Shown here piece by piece: positions 31,863 through 40,579 of a stretch of DNA of 64,000 nt. Made by a program: the position numbers and the translations under genes. The DNA is from Candidatus Paraburkholderia kirkii (lineage in GTDB: Bacteria > Pseudomonadota > Gammaproteobacteria > Burkholderiales > Burkholderiaceae). The stretch covers positions 62,001 through 126,000 of the forward strand of contig LFKV01000009.1 in the NCBI GenBank assembly GCA_001189345.1, read 5' to 3'. Every line of letters begins with the position of its first letter. Position 1 is the stretch's first letter. The notes beneath the pieces were generated by a model. It was not told the DNA's origin, ran no database searches, and saw only the letters and a program-made list of their open reading frames with translations.

Positions 31863-33428
31863 TTACTTCGATTGCTGCGCCGTGGGCGACGAAGCCGGCG
31901 CGGAACCCGGCGTGGTCGGCAGCGCCGGCGGCGCGACGACCGGGGCGGAAGCCGAACGCGGCGGCTTGTTCTGCGCGAGCTTGCGTTCGCTGTACGATTT
32001 CGATTCGACGACCGGCTTGCCTTCGAGCTTGTTCAAGGCTTGCTGGAGCATGAAGTCGTCCGGGCTGCCGAACTCGACCGGCTTGCGCTCGCGATCCTTG
32101 CGGCGCTGCTCGGGGGTCTTCTTGTCGTTCTGCTCTTCGAGAATGCGCAGTTGCTCCAGGCGATCCGCCTCGCGCTGCTCCTGCTCTTTCTTCTCGTTCG
32201 GATCCTGCGTGTTCGCGAGGTGGTTCGAGTAGTCCACTTCGCGCGTGACGAGCGCGTCGTCCGGGTCGCCGTCCGAGTACTGGTCGACCGGCACGTCCGG
32301 GCGCACGCCCTGGTTCTGGATCGACTTGCCGCTCGGCGTGTAGTAGTAGGCCGTCGTCAGGCGCAGCGCCGTGTCGGCGGTCATCGGACGGACGGTCTGC
32401 ACGGAGCCCTTGCCGAAGGTCGTCTTGCCGACGATCAGCGAACGGTGATGATCCTGCAGCGCACCCGCGACGATCTCCGAGGCCGACGCCGAGTAGGCGT
32501 TGGTCAGCACGACCATCGGCACCTTCTTGAAGATGTCCGGCACGCTCTTGAGCGGATCGGAATCAAAGGACGGCAGACGGTAGTTGTCGTAGGTGTCGCG
32601 GAACGTCTGCTTCGCGTCCGCGATTTGTCCGTTGGTCGACACGACCACCGAGTTGTCCGGCAGGAACGCGCCCGCGACGCCGACCGCGCTCTGCAGCAGG
32701 CCGCCGCCGTTGTTGCGCAGGTCGAGCACGAGGCCCTTCAGATTCGGCTGCCGGCGCGCGAGATCCTGCAGCTTCGCGGCGAGGTCCGGCACCGTGCGCT
32801 CCTGGAAGCTCGTGATGCGGATATAGCCGTAGCCCGGCTCGGGCACCTTCATCTTCACCGACTGCACGCGGATCACGGCGCGCGTCACGGTGAGCGGGAA
32901 GGTGCGGTCGTCGCTCTTGCGGAAGATCGTCAGCGTGACCTTCGTGCCCGGCTCGCCGCGCATTTGCTTGACGGCCTTGTCGAGCGACATGCCGCGCACC
33001 GGCTTGTCGTTGATGCGCGTGATGAGGTCGCCCGGACGGATGCCCGCGCGGAACGCGGGCGTGTCCTCGATCGGCGAGATGACCTTGATGAGTTCGTCTT
33101 CCGACGAGATTTCGATGCCAAGGCCCGCGAAACGGCCCTTGGTCTGCTCCTGCAGTTCCTCGTAATCGGCCTTGTCGAGATAGGACGAGTGCGGGTCGAG
33201 GCTCGACACCATGCCCTTGATGGCGGCGGTGAGGAGCTTTTTATCGTCGACCGGTTCGACGTATTCGTGCTTGATTTGCCCGAAGACTTCGGCGAAAAGC
33301 CTCAATCGGTCGAACGGCAGAGGCGATGATGCGGCTTGCTGAGCGAACGCGGAAATCTGCAAGGTTGCAAGTGCGCCGGCAGCAACGCCTGCGGCGACCA
33401 GGCCGAAGTTTTTCAGGTTCTTTCGCAT
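31863..33428 (-). CDS. ctpA: S41-family carboxy-terminal processing protease
   Basis: This periplasmic protease trims C-termini of envelope proteins. The start at 33428 gives a signal segment (GLVAAGVAAGALATLQ, ending AFAQ). A PDZ domain covers about 85-170 (GLGIEISSEDELIKV). The S41 core has DLRNNGGGLLQ, the Ser/Lys dyad in AYSASASEIVAGAL and GKTTFGKGSVQT. The 521 residues end in a charged and then proline/alanine-rich tail of about 120 residues, longer than E. coli-type relatives. The frame is intact. Confidence 0.92.
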   Translation of the reverse strand: MRKNLKNFGLVAAGVAAGALATLQISAFAQQAASSPLPFDRLRLFAEVFGQIKHEYVEPVDDKKLLTAAIKGMVSSLDPHSSYLDKADYEELQEQTKGRFAGLGIEISSEDELIKVISPIEDTPAFRAGIRPGDLITRINDKPVRGMSLDKAVKQMRGEPGTKVTLTIFRKSDDRTFPLTVTRAVIRVQSVKMKVPEPGYGYIRITSFQERTVPDLAAKLQDLARRQPNLKGLVLDLRNNGGGLLQSAVGVAGAFLPDNSVVVSTNGQIADAKQTFRDTYDNYRLPSFDSDPLKSVPDIFKKVPMVVLTNAYSASASEIVAGALQDHHRSLIVGKTTFGKGSVQTVRPMTADTALRLTTAYYYTPSGKSIQNQGVRPDVPVDQYSDGDPDDALVTREVDYSNHLANTQDPNEKKEQEQREADRLEQLRILEEQNDKKTPEQRRKDRERKPVEFGSPDDFMLQQALNKLEGKPVVESKSYSERKLAQNKPPRSASAPVVAPPALPTTPGSAPASSPTAQQSK

Positions 33429-33703
33429 AGAAGAGTGCGGTCGGAATCGAGTGGGCTGCATCGTAGGTAACGGGCCAGTATACCCGGTCGCCTCGATTGA
33501 CGACTTTAAACGCAACTTAAATGCCTGAGGCTTGGCCGCCTGCCGGCATAAGGGTTGCGCACGTTTTCTTGAAAATCTGTCGATGCCGCCGGCGGGCCGT
33601 CAGCCGTGCGCCATAAATGAGGCGAGGGCGCGTCCGAGCGGACTGCGCTCCTCGCGCGGCAAAGACCCCGGCGGACCGGACGCAGCCCGGCCCACGATCT
33701 CGA

Positions 33704-34450
33704 TCAGCCCGCCTTGCCCTGCTTGGCGACAGCGGCCTGCGTCGCAGCGATGGCTTCCGGATCGCCCAGATAGTAGTGCTTGATGGGTTTCAGGTTCTCG
33801 TCGAGCTCATAGACGAGCGGCACGCCGTTCGGGATGTTCAGCCCGACGATGTTCTGATCGGAAATATCGTCCAGGTACTTGACCAGCGCGCGGATCGAAT
33901 TGCCGTGCGCCGAGATCAGGACCTGCTTGCCCGACTTGATGGCCGGCGCGATCGACTCGTTCCAGATGGGCAGCACCCGCGCCACGGTGTCCTTCAGGCA
34001 CTCGGTGAGGGGCAGCTGCTCGCGCGGCACCTTCGCGTAGCGCGGATCGTCGAACGAGGCTCGCGGATCGTCCGGCTCGAGCGCGGGCGGCGGCGTGTCG
34101 TAGCTGCGGCGCCAGACGAGGACCTGATCGTCGCCGTACTTCTTCGCGGTTTCGGCCTTGTTCAGACCCGCGAGCGCACCGTAGTGGCGCTCGTTCAGGC
34201 GCCACGAATGCACGACCGGGATATACATCTGGTCCATTTCGTCCTGAACGTGCCACAGCGTGCGGATCGCGCGCTTGAGCACCGACGTGTAGGCGATGTC
34301 GAACGCGTAGCCGGCTTCCTTGAGCAGGACGCCGGACTGCCGCGCCTCGCGGTTGCCCTGTTCGGTCAGGTCGACGTCGACCCAGCCGGTGAACCGGTTT
34401 TCCTTGTTCCACGTCGATTCGCCGTGGCGGATGAGCACTAGCTTGTACAT
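33704..34450 (-). CDS. gpmA: 2,3-bisphosphoglycerate-dependent phosphoglycerate mutase
   Basis: GpmA interconverts 3- and 2-phosphoglycerate in glycolysis and gluconeogenesis. The 248-residue protein begins [20 protein letters not shown], with the phosphohistidine in RHGES. The acid/base segment [14 protein letters not shown] is near 88, and the second catalytic His is in [10 protein letters not shown] near 185. The length is typical. It lies divergent from the rhodanese-grxC-secB operon and shows no lesion. Confidence 0.97.
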   Translation of the reverse strand: MYKLVLIRHGESTWNKENRFTGWVDVDLTEQGNREARQSGVLLKEAGYAFDIAYTSVLKRAIRTLWHVQDEMDQMYIPVVHSWRLNERHYGALAGLNKAETAKKYGDDQVLVWRRSYDTPPPALEPDDPRASFDDPRYAKVPREQLPLTECLKDTVARVLPIWNESIAPAIKSGKQVLISAHGNSIRALVKYLDDISDQNIVGLNIPNGVPLVYELDENLKPIKHYYLGDPEAIAATQAAVAKQGKAG

Positions 34451-34567
34451 GATTTCGGTCGGTCAGTTGGAAAAACGGTGCGCCGATCGCCCTCCGTGAT
34501 CCTGCCCGTGCGCGCCGGGTGCCGCCATCGGCCGGACGGCGGAGGCCATCGCGAGAAACGGTTATTT

Positions 34568-34573
34568 TATAAT
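34568..34573 (+). promoter_or_regulatory. Candidate -10 box for the rhodanese-grxC-secB-gpsA operon
   Basis: A perfect TATAAT lies 65 bases before the chosen rhodanese start, in the gpmA divergent region. The -35 region 17 bases further upstream is poor, so the promoter is only tentative. Confidence 0.4.
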
Positions 34574-34632
34574 GCCCCGATTGCCCACATTTCCCTTTCT
34601 TCCTTTCCTACTCAATTTTGGCGGCCCTCGAC

Positions 34633-35058
34633 GTGAAGTTTTTCACTGAATATCAGAACATCGCACTCGTCGTCATCGCGCTCGTTTCCGGCGCGCTGCT
34701 TCTCTGGCCGGCCATCGCACGGCGCGGACGCGGCGGCATTTCCGCCGCGGAAGCCACCACGCTCATCAACCGCCGCAACGCCGTGGTGGTCGACCTGCGG
34801 CCCGCCGCGGAATTCGCGAAGGGCCATCTGCCGTCGGCGCGCAATATCGAGGTCGCGGAGCTCCAAGCAAAAATCGGCCAGATCGCGAAGAATAAGAGCA
34901 ATCCGGTCGTGTTCGTCTGCCAGACCGGTCAACAATCGCAACGCGCGAGCCGCACCGTGTCGGAAGCGGGCTATGCCGAGGTCCACGTGCTGGAAGGCGG
35001 CGTGGACGCTTGGCAGAAGGCCGGCATGCCGGTGGTGAAACAAGGAGCAGTCAAGTGA
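34633..35058 (+). CDS. Membrane-anchored rhodanese-like protein
   Basis: The protein of about 141 residues has one N-terminal membrane helix (IALVVIALVSGALLLW) and a single rhodanese domain with the active-site loop FVCQTGQQS near 97. Such YibN-like proteins are linked to sulfur transfer. I choose the GTG at 34633 (MKFFTEYQN), since the family starts there. A TTG at 34618 would add five residues. It overlaps grxC as GTGA. Its genomic partners grxC, secB and gpsA follow in order. Confidence 0.85.
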   Translation: MKFFTEYQNIALVVIALVSGALLLWPAIARRGRGGISAAEATTLINRRNAVVVDLRPAAEFAKGHLPSARNIEVAELQAKIGQIAKNKSNPVVFVCQTGQQSQRASRTVSEAGYAEVHVLEGGVDAWQKAGMPVVKQGAVK

Positions 35059-35315
35059 AGAAAGTCGTCATGTACAGCACCGTCGTGTGCCCGTATTGCC
35101 AGATGGCCGAACGTCTTTTAAAGTCCCGCGGGGTCGAGGCGATCGAAAAGATCCTGATCGACCGCGAACCCGGCCGTCGCGAGGAAATGATGACGCGCAC
35201 CGGCCACCGCACCGTGCCGCAGGTCTATATCGGCGATACGCATGTCGGAGGCTACGACGATCTTTCGGCGCTCGACCGCAAGGGCGGTCTCGTGCCGCTG
35301 CTTGAGTCGGCCTGA
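35055..35315 (+). CDS. grxC: Glutaredoxin 3
   Basis: This 86-residue glutaredoxin uses glutathione to reduce disulfides. Its GTG start overlaps the rhodanese stop (GTGA) and follows AAGGAG. The redox motif CPYC is at about residues 12-15, and the cis-proline/glutathione-binding TVPQVYIG follows near 52. The genome also makes its own glutathione (gshA, gshB in this window). Intact. Confidence 0.93.
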   Translation: MKKVVMYSTVVCPYCQMAERLLKSRGVEAIEKILIDREPGRREEMMTRTGHRTVPQVYIGDTHVGGYDDLSALDRKGGLVPLLESA

Positions 35316-35410
35316 CACGAAAAAGCGCCGCCCGGCATGACGCCGGGCGCACAGGCGCGGCGGCTCCGGTCGAACCTCGCGCCGTACACCGAATCACTTA
35401 AGAAATCATT

Positions 35411-35881
35411 ATGTCCGACGAGAACAACCAGCCGTTTTTCAACATCCAGCGCATTTACCTGAAGGACATGTCGCTGGAGCAGCCGAATTCGCCCGCCATC
35501 TTCCTCGAGCAGGAAATGCCATCGGTGGAAGTCGGAGTCGACGTGAAGGCTGACCGCCTCGCGGAGAGCGTCTTCGAAGTGCTGGTGACGGGCACCGTCA
35601 CGGCGAAGGTCTCGGAGAAGGTCGCGTTCCTGATCGAAGCGAAGCAGGCGGGCATCTTCGATATCCGCAATATCCCGGTCGAACAGATCGATCCGCTCGT
35701 CGGCATTGCATGCCCGACCATTCTGTTCCCGTACTTGCGCTCGAACATCGCCGACGCGATCACGCGCGCCGGCTTCCCGCCGATCCACCTCGCCGAAATC
35801 AACTTCCAGGCGCTGTACGAGCAGCGCGTCGCCCAGCTCACAGGCGCGCAGGAAGGCGCGGCGAACGGCGCGACGCACTGA
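35411..35881 (+). CDS. secB: Protein-export chaperone SecB
   Basis: SecB keeps precursors unfolded and delivers them to SecA. The 156-residue protein has [17 protein letters not shown] near 13-29, [12 protein letters not shown], and [23 protein letters not shown] near 102-125, all family signatures. It sits between grxC and gpsA as in many proteobacteria. The frame is intact. Confidence 0.96.
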   Translation: MSDENNQPFFNIQRIYLKDMSLEQPNSPAIFLEQEMPSVEVGVDVKADRLAESVFEVLVTGTVTAKVSEKVAFLIEAKQAGIFDIRNIPVEQIDPLVGIACPTILFPYLRSNIADAITRAGFPPIHLAEINFQALYEQRVAQLTGAQEGAANGATH

Positions 35882-35915
35882 ATCTTCCTCGAATCCGCCG
35901 AACCGGAGCCGAGCA

Positions 35916-36914
35916 ATGAAAGTAGCCGTTTTCGGCGCCGGCGCGTGGGGCACCGCGCTCGCGGGCCATCTCGCGACCCGGCATGACACCAAGCTCTGGG
36001 CGCGCGACGCCGCGCTCATCGAATCGCTTTCCCGCACGCACGAAAACACGCGCTACCTCGCAGGCGTGAAGTTGCCGCCGGCGTTTGCCTTCGAGGCCGA
36101 CTTCGCGACGGCGCTCCGGCATGCATCGGCCGATGATGCGCTGTGTGTCATCGCGACGCCCGTCGCCGGCCTGCGCGAGCTGTGCCGCGCGATGCGGCGG
36201 GCCGGAATCGTTCCGGCCCATATCGTCTGGCTCTGCAAAGGCTTCGAGGCCGACACGCAGTGCCTTTCCAATGAAGTCGTCGCGGCCGAATTGCCCGAGC
36301 ATCGCAGCAACGGCACGCTCTCGGGTCCGAGCTTCGCGCGCGAGGTGGGGCAGGGCTTGCCGGTCGCGCTGACGGTCGCGAGCGCATCGGCGGAACTGGC
36401 GGCGCGCACGGTCGCGGCCTTCCATCACGGCGCGATGCGCATCTATACCGGCGACGACGTCATCGGCGTCGAAGTGGGCGGAGCGGTGAAGAACGTGCTC
36501 GCGATCGCAACCGGTATTTCCGACGGCCTGGGCCTCGGCCTGAACGCGCGCGCGGCGCTGATCACGCGCGGGCTGGCCGAAATGTCGCGCCTGGGCGTCG
36601 CACTCGGCGGCCGCGCCGAGACCTTCACCGGCCTGACCGGCCTGGGCGATCTCATCCTTACTGCGACGGGCGATCTGTCGCGCAACCGCACGGTCGGCAT
36701 GCAGCTCGCGAGCGGCCGCACGCTCGACGAGATCCTCGCGGCGCTCGGCCATGTCGCGGAAGGCGTGCGTTGCGCGCGCGCCGTGCTCTCGATCGCGCAA
36801 GCGCGCGGCATCGAGATGCCGATCACGCAGGCGGTATGCCGTGTGCTCTTCGATAACGTGACGCCGCGCGAGGCCGTGCAGGCGTTGCTCAGCCGGGACG
36901 CGAAGGCCGAATAG
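35916..36914 (+). CDS. gpsA: Glycerol-3-phosphate dehydrogenase [NAD(P)+]
   Basis: GpsA makes glycerol-3-phosphate for phospholipid synthesis. The start at 35916 gives [20 protein letters not shown], the Rossmann NAD(P) motif. The catalytic lysine lies in [20 protein letters not shown] near 190, and [18 protein letters not shown] follows near 240. It is 332 residues, the usual length, and lies 34 bases after secB. No lesion. Confidence 0.96.
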   Translation: MKVAVFGAGAWGTALAGHLATRHDTKLWARDAALIESLSRTHENTRYLAGVKLPPAFAFEADFATALRHASADDALCVIATPVAGLRELCRAMRRAGIVPAHIVWLCKGFEADTQCLSNEVVAAELPEHRSNGTLSGPSFAREVGQGLPVALTVASASAELAARTVAAFHHGAMRIYTGDDVIGVEVGGAVKNVLAIATGISDGLGLGLNARAALITRGLAEMSRLGVALGGRAETFTGLTGLGDLILTATGDLSRNRTVGMQLASGRTLDEILAALGHVAEGVRCARAVLSIAQARGIEMPITQAVCRVLFDNVTPREAVQALLSRDAKAE

Positions 36915-36954
36915 CGTCGCGTTTGCGGCATCCACGTCCGCATGGAGGTGCGCG

Positions 36955-37501
36955 ATGCATACGGTCGGTCACTGCAGGCTCGACGCCCGGGTCGCGGACA
37001 TCACGACGCTCCGCGTCGACGCCATCGTCAATGCGGCGAACCGGTTGCTGCTCGGTGGCGGCGGTGTCGACGGCGCGATTCATCGCAAGGCGGGAAAAGG
37101 CTTGCTGCGCGAATGTGAGCCGCTCGGCGGCTGCGAAACCGGCGACGCGAAAATCACCGGCGGCCACGATCTGCCCGCGAAGCACGTGATTCACGCCGTC
37201 GGTCCGCGCTGGAGCGGCGGCAAGCGCCAAGAGCCCGAACTGCTCGCGAGCTGCTACCGGCGCGCCCTGGAACTCGCCGGGGAAGCGGGCTGCAGGTTGG
37301 TCGCGTTTCCGGCGATCAGTTGCGGCATCTATCGCTTTCCGGTGGAACAGGCCGTTTCGATCGCGGTGCGCACGGTCATCGGATTTTTGCCTTCCGCGCC
37401 CTTCGGTCGAGCACGTGATCTTCGCGTGCTTCCAGGACGAGATGCTCGCGCTCTATCGGGCCGGGCTCGATGCTCAGGCGCCGCCTTCGAAGCCTGCCTG
37501 A
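36955..37501 (+). pseudogene. Macro-domain (ADP-ribose hydrolase-like) protein, one frameshift
   Basis: The first 145 codons are a good macro domain of the YmdB/MacroD type: [23 protein letters not shown] near 22-44, [13 protein letters not shown] and [12 protein letters not shown]. Such enzymes remove ADP-ribose or deacetylate O-acetyl-ADP-ribose. After FLPSAP an extra T (CCCTTCGGTC near 37400) shifts the frame. The natural tail [19 protein letters not shown] and a TGA at 37499-37501 lie in another frame. Only the C-terminal 35 residues are lost, so some activity cannot be excluded. It overlaps the end of the convergent trmL. Confidence 0.85.
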
Positions 37502-37944
37502 CGCCACGCCTCGAAGGTCACGATCGCCACCGTATTCGACAGGTTCAGGCTGCGATTGCTCGGCCGCATCGGCAGGCGCACGCGCTGTTCGGTCGGGAAG
37601 CGCGCCAGCAGCTCGGGCGCGAGGCCGCGCGTTTCCGCGCCGAACACGAACCAGTCGCCGGGCCTGAACGCGTGATCGAAGAACGGCGTTGAACCGCGCG
37701 TGGTGAACGCGAACATGCGCGTGGTGTCGGGCGCTTCCTTCGCGACGAAGGCATCCCAGCTCGCGTGCACGTTCATTTCGGCGTACTCGTGATAGTCGAG
37801 GCCGGCGCGACGCATCTTCGCGTCGTCGAGCGGAAAGCCGAGCGGCTCGATCAGATGCAGACGCGCGCCCGTGTTCGCGCACAGGCGGATCACGTTGCCG
37901 GTGTTCGGCGGAATTTCGGGTTCGACGAGTATGACGTTGAACAT
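37474..37944 (-). CDS. trmL: tRNA (cytidine(34)-2'-O)-methyltransferase
   Basis: TrmL, a small SPOUT methyltransferase, modifies the wobble base of tRNA-Leu isoacceptors. The 156 residues include [22 protein letters not shown] (1-22), [12 protein letters not shown] near 101, and [16 protein letters not shown] near 131, the trefoil-knot motifs. Its stop lies within the tail of the broken macro-domain gene. Upstream on the same strand is the comF pseudogene. Intact. Confidence 0.94.
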   Translation of the reverse strand: MFNVILVEPEIPPNTGNVIRLCANTGARLHLIEPLGFPLDDAKMRRAGLDYHEYAEMNVHASWDAFVAKEAPDTTRMFAFTTRGSTPFFDHAFRPGDWFVFGAETRGLAPELLARFPTEQRVRLPMRPSNRSLNLSNTVAIVTFEAWRQAGFEGGA

Positions 37945-37966
37945 GGATTGCTGAAGATGAAGGAAG

Positions 37967-38621
37967 TTAGTCTTGCGGCGTGCGCAGCGCGACGAAGTTG
38001 GTGACGTGCCGCGCGCCGGAAAGCTTGAGCGCGTCGAGCGTGGCGCCCGAGGTCATCCACGTCGTCGACGACGCCGACGTACCGGCCGCGCACGTCGCCC
38101 GAAATCGAAAAAGTGCTCGCGACGTTGCGGCGCCGCGCGTCGAGATCGAGCCGCGATTGCGCCGAGGTGTGCCGGACGCGCGCGACGAGTCGCTTGCCCG
38201 ACAGCGGCACCGGCGCGATCACGTCCGGCAGGGGCAAGCCGCTGTCATCGAACGCGGTGTGCAGATGCCGCGCGAACTCGGCGCCGGCGGCGAGTCTCGC
38301 GCGGAATTTCAGCTCGACGGCGAGCGTATCGAGCGGCGCGCGATAGTCGGCCAGCGCGAGCGTGTCGTTGAACGCGGGCGGCGACTCGAGGCACGCGGCG
38401 CAATGCGGACGCGCGTCGTCGCGCTCGCGCCGCACATATGACGAAGCCAGCGGCAACGCGCAGGTCGCGCAGCGCAGCCGCGGTTCATTCCATTACTGCG
38501 CGTCGCAACCATCGCACAGCAGTCCTTGCGACAAATTGCCGCACAACGCGCACTGGCCGGGCAGCGCGGCGCAGGCGAGCCGTTTCGCGGCTGCCGCGAA
38601 TCTCCGAATGCACGCTGCCAT
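37967..38621 (-). pseudogene. comF: ComF-family phosphoribosyltransferase-like protein, degraded
   Basis: ComF-type proteins are linked with DNA uptake during transformation. The repaired protein has an N-terminal zinc-ribbon-like region (CALCGNLSQGLLCDGC) and CATCALPLAS, then the PRTase loop VVDDVMTSGATLDALKL. A TAA stop at 38493-38495 lies after CDAQ, most simply from a Tyr codon. An extra G near 38060 (GTGGATGAC) shifts the end. The start is taken as MAACIRRFAAAAK. Together with comM, this is the second competence gene in the window that is broken. Confidence 0.87.
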
Positions 38622-38809
38622 GGGTGTTTGAAACGGAAGACGAATGTTGTCGGCTTTCACGGGGACTTGCTCGGAAAATTGCGGCTCGAAGCGACTAAAC
38701 ACGCGCATTCGTTGCGCGTCAGAAGGCCTTTACGCCTCGTATCAGCACTTCGCACGGGTCGATTTCGAGACGACCGAGTATACTTCGCACTCTCCGCAAA
38801 TAGATCGAC

Positions 38810-39790
38810 ATGTCCCCAACGTCCTCCAAAACTAGCCGTCCGGCCTATGATCCGCGCCGTTTGCGCGGGATCTTCGATGGTCGCGCCGCCGCCTTCGACG
38901 AGGTCGCGTTCCTGCCGCGCGAAATCGCCGGGCGCATGCGCGAGCGACTGGAGTACATCAAGGTCGCGCCGACGCGCGTCCTCGATGCGGCGTGCGGCGT
39001 GGGGGTGGACCTGGCCGGTCTGCGCGAACGCTTTGCCGAGGCGTCGGTGACCGGCGTCGACATTTCGTCCGCGATGCTCGCGCGCGTCCGCGCCGCCGAA
39101 GCCGCGGACGCCGAGGGCGGCGCGGGCTGGCGGCGCTTTCTTCCGTCGACGCTCGCGAAGGCTTTCGGCGCGCGCGGACCTCAACTCGCGCAGGCCGACT
39201 TTTCGGCGCTGCCTTTCGCATCGGACGCGTTCGAGCTGCTGTGGTCGAATCTCGCGCTGCACTGGCATTCGCGTCCCGATCTCGTATTTCCCGAATGGCA
39301 GCGCGTGCTGAAGGTAAACGGCCTTCTGATGTTCAGCACTTTCGGCCCCGACACGTTGCGCGAGCTCGCCGCCGCGTACCGCGAGGCGGAGTGCACGCTC
39401 GGACTCGCCCCCGTGCCGCACACGATCGATTTCGTCGACATGCACGATCTCGGCGACATGCTCGTGGAAAGCGGCTTCGAAATTCCCGTGATGGATCAGG
39501 AAGTGTTGACCATCACCTACAAATCGCCGGAATCGCTGTTCGCGGACGTGACGCGCTGGGGCGCGTATCCGTTCGAGCGGGCGTACGATGCAGGCCGCGC
39601 GGAATCGCAGGCCGTGCGCGGCGCGGTGCACCAGGCGCTGGAAGCGCTGCGCCGCGACGACGGCACGATTCCCCTTACCTTCGAGGTGATCTACGGCCAC
39701 GCATGGAAGGCGGTGCCGCGCACGACGCCCGAAGGACACGGCATCGTGCGGCTGGAGGATATCGGTCGAGGCCCGAAAAGGAACGGGTGA
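38810..39790 (+). CDS. BioC-like class-I SAM methyltransferase
   Basis: The 326-residue protein resembles malonyl-ACP O-methyltransferase BioC, which starts biotin synthesis. N-terminal AYDPRRLRGIFDGRAAAFDE is followed by the SAM motif VLDAACGVGVDLAG near 55, VTGVDISSAML, and LLWSNLALHWHSRPDLVFPEW near 142. That last segment matches BioC closely. No other bio gene is adjacent, so the substrate stays uncertain. It is divergent from comF, which is broken, and intact itself. Confidence 0.8.
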   Translation: MSPTSSKTSRPAYDPRRLRGIFDGRAAAFDEVAFLPREIAGRMRERLEYIKVAPTRVLDAACGVGVDLAGLRERFAEASVTGVDISSAMLARVRAAEAADAEGGAGWRRFLPSTLAKAFGARGPQLAQADFSALPFASDAFELLWSNLALHWHSRPDLVFPEWQRVLKVNGLLMFSTFGPDTLRELAAAYREAECTLGLAPVPHTIDFVDMHDLGDMLVESGFEIPVMDQEVLTITYKSPESLFADVTRWGAYPFERAYDAGRAESQAVRGAVHQALEALRRDDGTIPLTFEVIYGHAWKAVPRTTPEGHGIVRLEDIGRGPKRNG

Positions 39791-39920
39791 ACGGATTCGC
39801 AGTAGCGGTAAGGAGGGCGGTTGTTATGTCTGAAATTTGCGCGGAAAAAGTCGCGCAAAAAGGTGCGTCAAAAAGGCGCAGAAGCTTGTCTCGCTTGGCT
39901 CTGCGAGGTTACGACCTTGC

Positions 39921-39949
39921 TTGTGGATGCCACTTAAGACGCCTATACT
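39921..39949 (+). promoter_or_regulatory. Candidate sigma-70 promoter before the DUF2244/cox cluster
   Basis: TTGTGG at 39921-39926 and TATACT at 39944-39949 are separated by 17 bases. The -35 box matches only moderately. It would start transcription about 75 bases before the DUF2244 gene, possibly reading into the cox genes. Confidence 0.4.
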
Positions 39950-40035
39950 GCGTCAGTTTATCGCCCGGACCGACACAAATTTGGGCGAAATCCGAGCAAA
40001 AGCATGTGATTGCATGCGGATTGATGGAGGCAGCG

Positions 40036-40509
40036 ATGCAAGCCAGTCAAACGCTGACGGATTCCGAGCCGGTCATCAAGGACTGGCTGATTAAGCGAAA
40101 TTGCTCGGTATCGCCGCGTCAGTTCGTGGGCTTCTATCTGTCGCTCGCGCTGTTTTCGCTGGCAATCGCAACACCGCTGTTTCTGAACGGCGCCTGGCTG
40201 GTGCTGCCGTTCACCGGAGTCGAGCTGGTGGTCGTGGGTGTGGCGTTCGTGATCCATGCGCGCCATGCCGTCGACTACGAACGAATCCGGCTGTATCAAA
40301 ACCGGTTGTTGATCGAACAGATGAACGCCGAAGCACTGACGCAGTTCGAGTTCAACCCGCGGTGGGTGCGGGTCGAAGCGGGCGCGACGCCGAGAGAGCC
40401 GCTCACGATCGTATCGCGCGGTCAATCGGTGAAAATCGGACAACATCTTGCACAGCATCGTCGCAGACAATTTGCTGCCGAGTTGCAGGCGTCGCTGAGA
40501 CGCCTTTGA
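40036..40509 (+). CDS. DUF2244 family membrane protein
   Basis: The 157-residue protein has two hydrophobic segments (about 28-44 and 49-70), then a basic cytoplasmic part with RHAVDYERIRLYQNRLLIEQ. This is the DUF2244 architecture, often next to cox genes. The start at 40036 has GGAGG five bases ahead; an ATG at 40024 would add four residues. It lies 70 bases before ctaC. Function unknown. Confidence 0.82.
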   Translation: MQASQTLTDSEPVIKDWLIKRNCSVSPRQFVGFYLSLALFSLAIATPLFLNGAWLVLPFTGVELVVVGVAFVIHARHAVDYERIRLYQNRLLIEQMNAEALTQFEFNPRWVRVEAGATPREPLTIVSRGQSVKIGQHLAQHRRRQFAAELQASLRRL

Positions 40510-40579
40510 GAGGAGCCGGCAGGTGCGCGATGCCCACGGGGGGCAAGGGGTTTGAATGGAAAATTTGGGTAAGGATGCT

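Noticed and set aside
35321..35352. Hairpin between grxC and secB as a plus-strand terminator
   Set aside because: The T tract lies on the minus-strand side only, while both genes are on the plus strand; left uncalled.
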